DNA of 64,000 nucleotides from UBA7672 sp044224605 (GTDB lineage Bacteria; Pseudomonadota; Alphaproteobacteria; Caulobacterales; Hyphomonadaceae): the NCBI GenBank assembly GCA_044224605.1, contig JBGAKC010000002.1:103727-167726 (forward strand), given 5' to 3'. Below the pieces are notes generated by a model. It ran no database searches, was not told the origin of the DNA, and saw only the letters and a program-made list of their open reading frames with translations. Within the stretch, counting starts at the first letter, position 1; each line of letters starts with the position of its first letter. Made by a program: the position numbers and the translations under genes. Of the stretch, positions 33,070 through 41,058 are shown piece by piece.

Positions 33070-34512
33070 TTATTCCGCGGCCACAGCGGCGGCCGGAACC
33101 GCTGCATGCTTCTTGCGAACGCTGTCCGCGATCGAGGCGGGCCGCGCCTTCGGTTTCTCGACCACGCCGAGCAGCGGCAGGATCACGATGAAGTACAGGA
33201 AGTAGTACGCACCCAGGATCTGCGCGAGCCATAGCCACTTGAAGCCTTCCTCACGCAGTTCGATCGTCGCGCCGGCCGTCGGAGGCAGCGATGCCTGCTT
33301 GGCCTTGAGGGCGTTGTAGTCGTCAGAGATCTCCGTCTTGACCGCGCCGGTGCCGCCTTCGGTGTAGGTCAGCGCGACCTTGTCCGGACCGTACTTGAAC
33401 ACGAGCTTGTCCGGATCGTTCGCGCCGCAGAAGCCGAGACCAACAGCTGCCACGACAAACAGCAGGAAGAACGAACGCGCCATCGGGCGGTAGCGCATCG
33501 AGCGCACCTTCGAGGTGTCGAGCCACGGCAGCACGAAAAGGATCAGGATCGAGCCGAACATCAGGAACACGCCCATCAGCTTGGCGGGGATCGGACCCAC
33601 GTCGAAGGTGATGGCGCGCAGGATCGCGTAGAACGGCAGCAGGTACCATTCCGGCACGATGTGCGCCGGCGTCTGGGCCGGGTTGGCCTGGATGAAGTTG
33701 TCGGCGTGGCCTAGCGCGTTCGGGAAGTAGAACACGAAGGCGGCGAACAGCATCAGGAAGACGATGATCGCGAAGCCGTCCTTGACCGTGTAATATGGGT
33801 GGAACGGAACCGTGTCCTTCTTGACGTCCTTCACCGAAACGCCGGTCGGGTTGTTGTTGCCGGGCACGTGCAGCGCCCAGACGTGCAGGACGACGACGCC
33901 TGCGATCACGAACGGCAGCAGGTAGTGCAAAGAGAAGAACCGGTTGAGCGTCGGATCGCCGATCGCCGGGCCGCCCATCAGGTAAGTCTTGATGGTGTCG
34001 CCCACCAGCGGCAGCGCGCCGATGAGGTTGGTGATGACCGCCGAGCCGTGGAACGACATCTGGCCCCAGGGCAGCACGTAGCCCATGAAGGCGGTCGCCA
34101 TCATCAGCAGGTAGATCACCACGCCGAGGATCCAGATCACTTCGCGCGGTGACTTGTACGAGCCGTAGTACATGCCGCGGAACATGTGGATGTAGACGGC
34201 GAGGAAGAACATCGATGCGCCGTTGGCGTGGATGTTCCGGATCAGCCACCCGAAATCCACATCGCGCATGATGCGCTCGACCGAGTTGAACGCCAGCTGC
34301 GTGTTCGCCACGTAGTGCATGGCCAGCACGATGCCCGACACGATCTGGATCGCGAGGCACACCGCGAGGATGCCGCCGAATGTCCACCAGTAGTTGAGGT
34401 TCTTCGGCGTCGGGAAATCCATCAGGTCCGCACCGAAGCGGATGATGGGCAGACGCTCATCCATCCACTTGGTGAAGCCAGACTTCGGTTCGTAGGTCGA
34501 TGGTCCGCTCAT
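33070..34512 (-). CDS. petB: Cytochrome b of the bc1 complex
   Basis: 480 residues with eight or more membrane helices. The haem-ligand His pairs are in the GASMFFLAVYIHMFRGMYYG and LPFVIAGVVVLHVWALHVPG helices and their partners (VLAMHYVAN and FFSLHYLLPFV). The quinol-oxidation site motif appears as VPEWYLLPFYAILRAI (P-E-W-Y). The chain is longer than the ~400-430 residues of many bacteria: a ~60-residue loop near 385-445 between the last helices contains NDPDKLVFKYGPDKV, and a basic C-terminal tail follows. Co-transcribed with the Rieske and c1 genes. Confidence 0.97.
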   Translation of the reverse strand: MSGPSTYEPKSGFTKWMDERLPIIRFGADLMDFPTPKNLNYWWTFGGILAVCLAIQIVSGIVLAMHYVANTQLAFNSVERIMRDVDFGWLIRNIHANGASMFFLAVYIHMFRGMYYGSYKSPREVIWILGVVIYLLMMATAFMGYVLPWGQMSFHGSAVITNLIGALPLVGDTIKTYLMGGPAIGDPTLNRFFSLHYLLPFVIAGVVVLHVWALHVPGNNNPTGVSVKDVKKDTVPFHPYYTVKDGFAIIVFLMLFAAFVFYFPNALGHADNFIQANPAQTPAHIVPEWYLLPFYAILRAITFDVGPIPAKLMGVFLMFGSILILFVLPWLDTSKVRSMRYRPMARSFFLLFVVAAVGLGFCGANDPDKLVFKYGPDKVALTYTEGGTGAVKTEISDDYNALKAKQASLPPTAGATIELREEGFKWLWLAQILGAYYFLYFIVILPLLGVVEKPKARPASIADSVRKKHAAVPAAAVAAE

Positions 34513-34528
34513 GAGCCCCTTCCCCCTA

Positions 34529-35110
34529 CTACAGCGAGATCTTGATCATTGTGGGTGACGTGTATTCGTATTTCGGGATCGCCAGGTTCTTTGGCGCGGG
34601 TCCTTTACGAATACGGCCCGAGGTGTCGTAGTGCGAGCCGTGGCACGGGCAGTACCAGCCGCCGAATTCGCCGACCGTGCCCTGCGCCGGACCAACCGGC
34701 ACGCAGCCGAGGTGGGTGCAGGTGCCCGAGGTGACGAGGATCGTCGGGTTCAGCTTGCCGTCCTGCATCTTCACGAGACGTGAGTCGTCCGTCGCCGGAT
34801 CGCGGAGCTGGGCGGTGTCGCCCGCTTTCGCCGAAGCGATCTCGGCAGCGGTGCGGTGACGGATGAAGAAAGGCAGGCCGCCGATCAGCACGCGGATCTC
34901 GCTGCCTTCCGGCACTTTCGAGACGTCGACCTCGGCGCTCGAGGCGGCGCGGGTGTCGCCCGCGGGAGCAAGTTGCTGGATAAATGGCCAAGCCACCGCG
35001 GCGACGCCGCCAGCCGCCACTGTGGCGGCGGCTATATGAATAAAATCGCGACGCGTTTCGCCGGCATGGGCGCCGTCTGCTGTCGCGGCCTTCGAACCGT
35101 GTTCCGACAC
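34529..35110 (-). CDS. petA: Rieske iron-sulphur subunit of the bc1 complex
   Basis: 193 residues. The N-terminus has a twin-arginine signal-anchor (ETRRDFIHIAAATVAAGGVAAVAWPF) that stays as the membrane helix. The 2Fe-2S cluster ligands are in CTHLGCVPVG (Cys and His) and CPCHGSHYDTSGRIRKGPAP (Cys and His), with a disulphide between the remaining two Cys. It oxidises ubiquinol at the periplasmic face. First gene of the operon and divergent from trmL, 112 bases apart. Confidence 0.97.
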   Translation of the reverse strand: MSEHGSKAATADGAHAGETRRDFIHIAAATVAAGGVAAVAWPFIQQLAPAGDTRAASSAEVDVSKVPEGSEIRVLIGGLPFFIRHRTAAEIASAKAGDTAQLRDPATDDSRLVKMQDGKLNPTILVTSGTCTHLGCVPVGPAQGTVGEFGGWYCPCHGSHYDTSGRIRKGPAPKNLAIPKYEYTSPTMIKISL

Positions 35111-35222
35111 ACGAGTCTCCCATGCTAATCGGGGTTTCGACGCCTTATTACCGCCACGAGAGGAACCCCCTACGTGGCGAGGTGTCGCAAGATTGCCCCC
35201 TGCGGACGGGACACCTCCTAAA

Positions 35223-35684
35223 GTGCGACTCGCTCTCTATCAATCGGACATTCCTCAGAATCTTGGGGCAATCTTGAGATTAGCGGCCTGTCTTGGCGTC
35301 GCAGTCGACATTATCGAGCCCTGTGGCTTCCCTCTCACGGACAAAGCCCTGCGCCGGACGGCCATGGACTATGGGAAAAACGTCGAATTTGTCCGGCGTG
35401 ACGGTTGGAACGCCTTCAACGAATCAAATCGCCGGGCCGGACGCCGTTTGGTCCTGTTTTCCACAAGAGCCGAGGGCTCGCTCGGCAGTTTCGCCTTCCA
35501 CGCCGACGATTGCCTCCTGTTTGGCCGGGAGTCTGCCGGCGTTCCCGACGAGGTTCACGCAGCGGCCGACGTGCGGGTCAGAATCCCGCTGGCGGCTGGC
35601 GCCCGGTCCCTGAACGTGGCGATGACGGCGGGAATGGCCCTGTGGGAAGGTCTGAAGCAGACCAGCCAGCTGCCCGGCGCCTAG
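35223..35684 (+). CDS. trmL: tRNA (cytidine(34)-2'-O)-methyltransferase TrmL, intact copy
   Basis: 153 residues from GTG 35223, which gives the usual start VRLALYQSDIPQNLGAILRLAACLG; an upstream TTG (35193) would add ten atypical residues. SPOUT-class enzyme that methylates the wobble ribose of tRNA-Leu. The knotted C-terminus with the SAM site is LLFGRESAGVPDEVHAAADVRVRIPLAAGARSLNVAMTAGMALWE. It converges with a lipoprotein gene, sharing a CTAG stop overlap. Most of it is repeated at 35923-36326 after the N at 35921. Confidence 0.93.
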   Translation: MRLALYQSDIPQNLGAILRLAACLGVAVDIIEPCGFPLTDKALRRTAMDYGKNVEFVRRDGWNAFNESNRRAGRRLVLFSTRAEGSLGSFAFHADDCLLFGRESAGVPDEVHAAADVRVRIPLAAGARSLNVAMTAGMALWEGLKQTSQLPGA

Positions 35685-35920
35685 TTGCCCGTCACTGGAT
35701 CGACGACGCCGCAACCCTTACGGATCTGCGGCACGATCGTCGCGAACTTGGACTTCATCTGGTTGTCCAATTCCTGGAACGCCAGTTCGGCCTCCTCGGC
35801 CTCACCCCGGGCGCCCAGCACGACCAGATCGAACAGCGGCTGGTCCAGCTTGGCGTCCGATTCCCGCGCGAGGCAATCGCACACCTCGGCCGTCTCCCCG
35901 GTGGACAGGCACCGCTCGGT
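35281..35920 (+). repeat. 640-bp near-identical repeat, unit 1
   Basis: Matches 35923-36562 with no length change and about 16 mismatches by my count (roughly 97.5 per cent identity). It covers most of trmL and the 3' two-thirds of the small lipoprotein gene. The unit ends directly at the single N. The mismatches fall in the middle; the first ~105 and last ~110 bases are identical. Confidence 0.93.
35681..35920 (-). pseudogene. Fragment of small lipoprotein gene (lacks 5' end)
   Basis: The C-terminal 79 residues of the protein encoded whole at 36323-36646: TERCLSTGETAEVCDCLARES through the DPVTGN end. The signal peptide and lipobox part is missing because the copy stops at the N at 35921; the bases beyond belong to trmL. 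Protein differences from the whole copy are minimal (AFQELD against ALQELD). I read this as an assembly duplicate, not a decayed gene. Confidence 0.85.
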
Positions 35921-35921
35921 N
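35921..35921. other. Ambiguous base at a probable contig join
   Basis: The only N in the window. It lies exactly between the two units of the 640-bp repeat, where one unit stops in the lipoprotein gene and the other begins inside trmL. That is what an unmerged overlap of two contig ends would give. Confidence 0.85.
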
Positions 35922-35922
35922 A

Positions 35923-36562
35923 TAGCGGCCTGTCTTGGCGTCGCAGTCGACATTATCGAGCCCTGTGGCTTCCCTCTCACGGACAAAGCCCTGCGCCGGA
36001 CGGCCATGGACTATGGGAAAAACGTCGAAATTGTCCGGCATGATGGCTGGAACGCCTTCAACGAATCAAATCGCCGGGCCGGACGCCGTTTGGTTCTGTT
36101 TTCCACAAGAGCCGAGGGCTCGCTCGGCAGTTTTGCCTTCCACGCCGACGATTGCCTCCTGTTTGGCCGTGAGTCGGCCGGCGTTCCCGACGAGGTTCAC
36201 GCAGCGGCCGACGTGCGGGTCAGAATCCCGCTGGCGGCTGGCGCCCGGTCCCTGAACGTGGCGATGACGGCGGGAATCGCCCTGTGGGAAGGTCTGAGGC
36301 AGACCAGCCAGCTGCCCGGCGCCTAGTTGCCCGTCACCGGATCGACGACGCCGCAACCCTTGCGGATCTGCGGCACGATCGTCGCAAACTTGGACTTCAT
36401 CTGGTTGTCCAATTCCTGGAGCGCCAGTTCGGCCTCCTCGGCTTCACCCCGCGCGCCCAGCACGACCAGATCGAACAGCGGCTGGTCCAGCTTGGCGTCC
36501 GATTCCCGCGCGAGGCAATCGCACACCTCGGCCGTCTCCCCGGTGGACAGGCACCGCTCGGT
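35923..36562 (+). repeat. 640-bp near-identical repeat, unit 2
   Basis: Second unit of the repeat at 35281-35920. It continues without a break into the intact 5' end of the lipoprotein gene, so the right-hand contig appears to begin here inside trmL. Confidence 0.93.
35925..36326 (+). pseudogene. Fragment of trmL (lacks start), probable assembly duplicate
   Basis: Encodes the last 133 residues of TrmL, from AACLGVAVDIIEPCGF to QTSQLPGA, without the first ~20 residues of the enzyme. Compared with the intact copy there are few amino-acid changes (EIVRHDGWN against EFVRRDGWN; GIALWEGLRQ against GMALWEGLKQ). Most base changes are silent, so both versions evolved under selection, as expected for two strains rather than for decay after duplication. 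Confidence 0.85.
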
Positions 36563-36646
36563 GATGAGCTTCCGGCCCGGCTCGTTGCGGCTGCAAGCCG
36601 CCAGCGCCGCCACGGCGGCAAGAGCAATAAGAGCAAGGCGCGCCAT
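36323..36646 (-). CDS. Small lipoprotein with CxC motif (107 aa)
   Basis: Signal peptide with a lipobox: LALIALAAVAALAACSRNE, Cys18 being the lipidated residue. ATG 36646 has GGAAG seven bases upstream. The mature part has ERCLSTGETAEVCDCLARESDAKL, then a helical stretch, and one late Cys in RKGCGVVDPVTGN. The C-x9-C-x-C arrangement is shared with the next lipoprotein (36723-37067), and both have a helix rich in Glu/Ala and a single late Cys, so they are distant paralogues. Function unknown. Its stop overlaps the trmL fragment's stop (CTAG). Confidence 0.75.
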   Translation of the reverse strand: MARLALIALAAVAALAACSRNEPGRKLITERCLSTGETAEVCDCLARESDAKLDQPLFDLVVLGARGEAEEAELALQELDNQMKSKFATIVPQIRKGCGVVDPVTGN

Positions 36647-36722
36647 GGCGTGCTTCCGTCCGTCCCTCGGTGAACCGCCGCGCTTCTATATGCGCGCAGC
36701 GCACTCAACAACTGCACTCACC

Positions 36723-37067
36723 CTACTGGTTACCCGCAGCCGCATCACACGAGACCATCGCCTCGCCCGCCAGCGTCGACTGCTTGAACCGGCTGTCATA
36801 GTCGAGCGACATGAAGGCGGCTTCCGCCTCGTCGTCCTTGCCCTGCGCCTGGAGGATCAGCGCCTTGTAGACGACGGGATCGATCTCGCTAGCGGCCACC
36901 AGCTCATCCAGCTTGGTAGCCTGACACTCGCAGTGCGCCTGGTCACCGCCATTGGTGATGCAGATCTTCGTCATCTCGGCATGCTGCTCGCTGGGCGGCG
37001 CAGCCTGCTCCTGCCCGTTACAGGCAACAAGCAGCGCCACGGCCGCAACAACGGTCATCACATTCAT
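36723..37067 (-). CDS. Small lipoprotein with CxC motif, paralogue (114 aa)
   Basis: From ATG 37067 (GGGGAAG upstream; an ATG at 37079 is also possible). Lipobox AALLVACNGQ near the N-terminus. The mature part has KICITNGGDQAHCECQATKLDEL, a C-x10-C-x-C motif like that of the neighbour, a helical YKALILQAQGKDDEAEAAF, and a late Cys in AMVSCDAAAG. It probably sits on the periplasmic side of a membrane. No family assignment. It is 76 bases upstream of the first lipoprotein on the same strand. Confidence 0.72.
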   Translation of the reverse strand: MNVMTVVAAVALLVACNGQEQAAPPSEQHAEMTKICITNGGDQAHCECQATKLDELVAASEIDPVVYKALILQAQGKDDEAEAAFMSLDYDSRFKQSTLAGEAMVSCDAAAGNQ

Positions 37068-37162
37068 TCGCTTCCCCATAGAGCGGACCCTAATCTGCTT
37101 TCCCGTGAGATTGAAACCACCACGGGCGCCTTTTGTGGGGTGAGGGTCGGCGCCGAAGGCGC

Positions 37163-37185
37163 GATTTGGTCCGGGGGACCAAATC
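37163..37185. repeat. Perfect 23-bp inverted repeat upstream of hemF
   Basis: GATTTGGTCC (37163-37172) and GGACCAAATC (37176-37185) are exact complements around GGG. A shorter hairpin, GGCGCC-GAA-GGCGC, precedes it. It lies in the 280-bp divergent region between the lipoprotein gene and hemF and could be an operator or a REP-like hairpin. Confidence 0.5.
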
Positions 37186-37347
37186 TAGAAGCGAAAGCTG
37201 GAGCGCAAGAAACGGCCGGAAGCTCCAAACCCCGTTCTTTCACAGCGCCCGTCTCACGCGCGCCCAATCCCCAAATCCCCGCCCCGCACTCACCTGCGGA
37301 AACGCGCCGCCTTGCCCGCCCTTGCCCCGAGGCGCTACCTAGCCCCC

Positions 37348-38253
37348 ATGGCCACTCAACCTGCACACGACGAGACACCCCTCCTCGAGGAGCGCAAGGC
37401 GAAAGCCCATGCGTGGTTCCAGGCCCTGCAGGCCGACATCATCTCGCGCTTCGAGGCGCTCGAGGACGAAGCCTCACCCCCGCTCTACAAGGGCCCGGCT
37501 GGCCGCTTCGAGAAGACACCGTGGAAACGCGGCGACGGCTCGGAGGATCTTGGCGGCGGTACGATGGCCGTCATGCGCGGCCGCCTGTTCGAGAAGGTCG
37601 GCGTCCACGTTTCGTGCGTCTACGGATCGTTCGCCCCCGAATTCGCCAAGACCATTCCGGGCGCCGACAAGTCGGGCGGGAAGTTTTGGGCCAGCGGCAT
37701 CTCCCTCATCGCTCACATGGTGAACCCACGCGTCCCGGCGGTTCACATGAACACGCGGATGCTCGTCACTTCGGAGGCCTGGTTCGGCGGCGGCGCAGAC
37801 CTCACCCCCCTCCTTGCCTACCAGCGCGATCAGGACTTCCCGGACGCAATCGAGTTCCACGACGCCATGCGCGCCTCGACTGAAGGCTATGCCGGCGCTG
37901 ACTACGCCGCGATGAAGAAGCACTGCGACGAGTACTTCCATCTCGCCCATCGCAATGAGCCGCGCGGCATCGGCGGCATCTTCTACGACCGCTACAATTC
38001 CGGAGACTGGGACGCCGACTTCGCCTTCACCCAGTCCGTCGGCCGCCACTTCGCCGACGTCTATCCGAAGATCGTGAAGCGTCGCATGATCGAAAGCTGG
38101 TCAGCCGACGAGCGCGAGGAACAGCTCGTCCGCCGTGGCCGCTATGTCGAGTTCAATCTGCTCTACGATCGGGGAACGACCTTCGGCCTCAAGACCGGCG
38201 GCAACGTCGCGAGCATCCTCTCGTCGATGCCGCCCGTGGTGAAGTGGCCCTAG
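37348..38253 (+). CDS. hemF: Oxygen-dependent coproporphyrinogen III oxidase
   Basis: 301 residues from ATG 37348. HemF decarboxylates coproporphyrinogen III to protoporphyrinogen IX with oxygen. Diagnostic blocks: RKAKAHAWFQALQADIISRFEALE, the substrate region GGGTMAVMRGRLFEKVGVHVS, the metal/active-site region NPRVPAVHMNTRMLV, WFGGGADLTPLL, KKHCDEYF, and YVEFNLLYDRGTTFGLKTGGN. Length matches the E. coli enzyme (299). A tspO gene follows 720 bases later on the same strand. Confidence 0.97.
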   Translation: MATQPAHDETPLLEERKAKAHAWFQALQADIISRFEALEDEASPPLYKGPAGRFEKTPWKRGDGSEDLGGGTMAVMRGRLFEKVGVHVSCVYGSFAPEFAKTIPGADKSGGKFWASGISLIAHMVNPRVPAVHMNTRMLVTSEAWFGGGADLTPLLAYQRDQDFPDAIEFHDAMRASTEGYAGADYAAMKKHCDEYFHLAHRNEPRGIGGIFYDRYNSGDWDADFAFTQSVGRHFADVYPKIVKRRMIESWSADEREEQLVRRGRYVEFNLLYDRGTTFGLKTGGNVASILSSMPPVVKWP

Positions 38254-38273
38254 GCGATGCGAAGGGATGCCTA

Positions 38274-38798
38274 ATGCGACTCAAATTCGTCGCTGGTCTC
38301 CTCGCCGCGCCGCTGGCCTTCGTCGTGCTGACTGCGATGTCCTAACGTGTGGATGTCTTCTCCATCAACTTTCCCGACGGCTGGACCGCACCCGAGAAAA
38401 CGCCCGACAGCCTGTATGTCACCAGAAGCCTCGACGGCGCGGTGAACTGCAACGCCAGCAGTGTCGTGGCGCCGGACTATGCTGGCAAGACGTACCAGGA
38501 ACTGAACGAGGCGCTTCCCGGCATGACGCCCGAAGACTGGGCTGATCACTTCGCGGTTCTCGCGTCACAGATCACGATGAAAGATGACGAAAAGCGTCAC
38601 GTCGGCGATTTGTGGATACACGTGGCGACGTTCACGGCGGCGCCGGGCGGTTCCATTCCGCAGCAAACGATGTTCCGCTACGCGCTCGTCCTTTCACCCG
38701 GCAGGATCAACATGGCTGGCTGCTATGCCGCCGCTGCGGATATTCCCGCCTATGCGGCGACCTTCGAAGCCGTCGTCAGCTCGCTCCGTCCGCCATAG
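38274..38798 (+). pseudogene. Secreted-protein gene interrupted by an in-frame TAA
   Basis: An ATG at 38274 with AAGGG upstream starts a clear signal peptide (KFVAGLLAAPLAFVVLTAMS) that meets TAA at 38343-38345. The same frame then continues open for 150 codons (VDVFSINFPDGWTAPEKTPDSL to AVVSSLRPP). One base change would join the parts into a ~174-residue periplasmic protein with two Cys (NCNASS, AGCYAAA). Either a nonsense mutation, a sequencing error, or use of the GTG at 38349 without export explains it. I do not recognise the domain. Confidence 0.65.
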
Positions 38799-38975
38799 TC
38801 CTCAATGAACCGATCCGGCCGCTTCCAATGTCGTCTGCTTTTTTTTGCTCTTGCCCTGCCCGGATAGGCCAAAATAAGCGATTCCAGCTGAAACCGAGCC
38901 GGCGAGGGCTGGACGGCCCTCCGTTCGGGCCTACCTGAATCCCGTTCATCCCCGGAAGGGGTTGCGGAGAAGCCC

Positions 38976-39497
38976 ATGTCACATCCGGCCCAGGCCCAGA
39001 AGATGGAACCGGTCGAAAGACCGGTCGAAGCCACGATCCTCGCCTTCATCGCGATCTTCCTCGCCACGGCTCTGGTCGCGGCCCTCGGCGCTCTGGCGTC
39101 AGCTGGAGACGCTGATCCCTGGTATGCGGCCCTGAACAAGGCGCCCGGCACGCCGCCGGGCTTCGTGTTCGGGATTGTCTGGCCCACCCTCTACACGCTC
39201 ATGGCGATCAGCGCTTGCCGTGTCTGGCTGTCCGGCGGAGGCTGGAAGCGCGCGGACAGCGCGCTCGGCCTCTACTTCCTCCAACTGGTGGCCAATCTCG
39301 GCTGGAGCTATCTCTTCTTCCGCTATCACCTCGCTGCCGCCGCGCTGATCGACATCGCGGCGCTCTGGGTCCTGGTCTTCATGATGACGCGGGAATTCCA
39401 CCGGCACAGCCCGGTCGCCGCCATGCTGCAATATCCCTATCTCGTCTGGCTGACCTTCGCGGCCTATCTTAATACGTGGGTCGTCGTCGCAAACTAG
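38976..39497 (+). CDS. tspO: TspO/MBR family membrane protein
   Basis: 173 residues, five hydrophobic helices after a ~20-residue leader. Family hallmarks: WYAALNKAPGTPPGFVFGIVWPTLYTLMAISAC, then LVANLGWSYLFF and PYLVWLTFAAYLNTWV, giving the tryptophan-rich porphyrin/cholesterol pocket. In alphaproteobacteria TspO binds and helps export or degrade tetrapyrroles and tunes their synthesis. It lies near hemF, which supports that role. Its stop overlaps the cca stop (CTAG). Confidence 0.93.
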   Translation: MSHPAQAQKMEPVERPVEATILAFIAIFLATALVAALGALASAGDADPWYAALNKAPGTPPGFVFGIVWPTLYTLMAISACRVWLSGGGWKRADSALGLYFLQLVANLGWSYLFFRYHLAAAALIDIAALWVLVFMMTREFHRHSPVAAMLQYPYLVWLTFAAYLNTWVVVAN

Positions 39498-40705
39498 CTC
39501 TTCAACAACGCCAGCAGCGCATCACGGCCCAGCGTGAAGTCTGACTCGATCCACGCTTCCTCGATCCGGCGCAACGCTTCACCGATGGCCGGACCTTCGG
39601 CGATACCCAGCGTCAGCAGATCGGCGCCGCTGACCGGCATGACAGGACGCCGCCACGCCTGCGCGATCGCATGGACATCCAGCCAGTCTGGCGAACCGTC
39701 GCTGGCCCATTCGAGGATGATCCGATCGCGGATCACCTGATCGCCGGCGCGATAGAGCGCCGCGCGGATTTCCGCCTGCGTAACTCCGCCCCACAGCGGC
39801 GTCTCGTCCTGCACGGCCCAGTTGAGCCGATGCCGTTCCTCGTTCGACATCTTCAGCCGGTTCGCGACAACATGGACCGCCTCCGCTTCTTTCCAGAACA
39901 GCGCGAGGAAGCGGATCATCGGATCAGGTGCGAGCCCTTCGCGGAGTTCCAGCCCAACCAGCTTGCCGAGCAGATCGAGCCCCTTCGCCTCCGGAAACAG
40001 CTGCTCAAGAACGCCGGTTTCTTCCATCGCCTCCAGCGCGGCGAGCGGCTGCGACGCGCCCATCAGCTTGTAAGTTTCCATCCAGATGCGTTCGGCGGAA
40101 ATATCGACAAGGCCGGCTCTCAGCCTGGCGCAGGCCGCCAGGCCATCGGCATCCGGCAGGCCGCGGCCATACCAGGCCTGGAATCGGAAGAAGCGCAGGA
40201 TTCGCAGATAGTCCTCGCGGATACGCGTTTCCGGAACACCGACGAAGACGATCCGCCGGGCCGCGATGTCATCGAGACCGCCGCCGGTGGGATCGAAGAG
40301 CTCCCCGTTGGGGGAGGCGTAGAGCGCGTTCATCCGGAAGTCGCGGCGCTGCGCATCGAGCGCCCAGTCGTCGGTGAACGCGACCGTGGCGCGGCGGCCA
40401 TCGGTTTCCACATCCTGCCGCAGGCTGGTGACTTCATAGGGATGATGATCCGCAACGACAGTCAGCGTGCCGTGCTCAATGCCGGTCGGATGCACCGCGA
40501 TGTTGGCCGCGATCATGGCCTTTTGCACAAGCTCGGGCACAAGCTGCGTGGCGATGTCGACGTCCGCCACCGGCTCGCCGAGCAGTGCGTTGCGCACGCA
40601 GCCGCCCACGAAGCGCGCGCAGCCGGGGCGGATGGCGTCCAGGGCGGCCATCACGCGCAGCGCGGATTTGGAAGTCATCCAGGGCTGGGGGTCCAGCCGA
40701 CGCAT
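39494..40705 (-). CDS. cca: CCA tRNA nucleotidyltransferase
   Basis: 403 residues. Class II nucleotidyltransferase that builds or repairs the 3' CCA of tRNA. Seen: CARFVGGCVRNALLG (G-G-x-V-R), ADVDIAT (catalytic D-x-D), TVAFTDDWALDAQRRDFRMNAL, and IREDYLRILRFFRFQAWYG, the neck motif that selects bases. The C-terminal helical tRNA-binding part follows. Last gene of a four-gene operon with DUF1285, Nudix and DUF6111; its ATG overlaps the DUF6111 stop. Confidence 0.96.
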   Translation of the reverse strand: MRRLDPQPWMTSKSALRVMAALDAIRPGCARFVGGCVRNALLGEPVADVDIATQLVPELVQKAMIAANIAVHPTGIEHGTLTVVADHHPYEVTSLRQDVETDGRRATVAFTDDWALDAQRRDFRMNALYASPNGELFDPTGGGLDDIAARRIVFVGVPETRIREDYLRILRFFRFQAWYGRGLPDADGLAACARLRAGLVDISAERIWMETYKLMGASQPLAALEAMEETGVLEQLFPEAKGLDLLGKLVGLELREGLAPDPMIRFLALFWKEAEAVHVVANRLKMSNEERHRLNWAVQDETPLWGGVTQAEIRAALYRAGDQVIRDRIILEWASDGSPDWLDVHAIAQAWRRPVMPVSGADLLTLGIAEGPAIGEALRRIEEAWIESDFTLGRDALLALLKS

Positions 40706-41049
40706 CAGCCGCCGCCGCCTGTATCGCGCGGGGCGATCGGGGCCGGAGACGCGGGGGGCGGCGCAGCATCGCTGCCAGGAAGCTTCTGCTGCTCGCAGGG
40801 GATTTCCTTCGGCTCAACCACCTTGCCGTCCACATAGCGGACGGAGTCGAAGCACTTGTCGGATTCCTGCGGCTCGAGGAGCGGCGTGATGATCAGCGCG
40901 GCGGCCGCGATGACGGCGCCGATGATGACCAGACGCGTCAACGGCCAGCGATCCCTGATCTTCAGGTCGCGCGAGGCGGCGCGATAGATCAGGAATACCG
41001 CGAACGGCGTCAGGAACAGCAGCAGTTCAACAAGTAAGCGGGTCGCCAT
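40705..41049 (-). CDS. DUF6111-family small membrane protein
   Basis: 114 residues. Two hydrophobic helices at about 5-22 (VELLLFLTPFAVFLIYRAA) and 38-58 (LVIIGAVIAAAALIITPLLE), then a short soluble part and a Pro/Ala tail. The LLFLTPFAVFLIYR start and the two-helix plan fit DUF6111, found beside cca in many alphaproteobacteria. Function unknown. Ten bases behind the Nudix gene and overlapping cca by ATGA. Confidence 0.8.
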   Translation of the reverse strand: MATRLLVELLLFLTPFAVFLIYRAASRDLKIRDRWPLTRLVIIGAVIAAAALIITPLLEPQESDKCFDSVRYVDGKVVEPKEIPCEQQKLPGSDAAPPPASPAPIAPRDTGGGG

Positions 41050-41058
41050 CTCTCACCG

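Noticed and set aside
35925..36326. A second functional trmL gene
   Set aside because: It lacks the N-terminal ~20 residues and begins at the N. An assembly duplicate explains it better than a real paralogue.
38847..38856. T run as a terminator of the interrupted gene
   Set aside because: No stable hairpin precedes the run of T on the plus strand.
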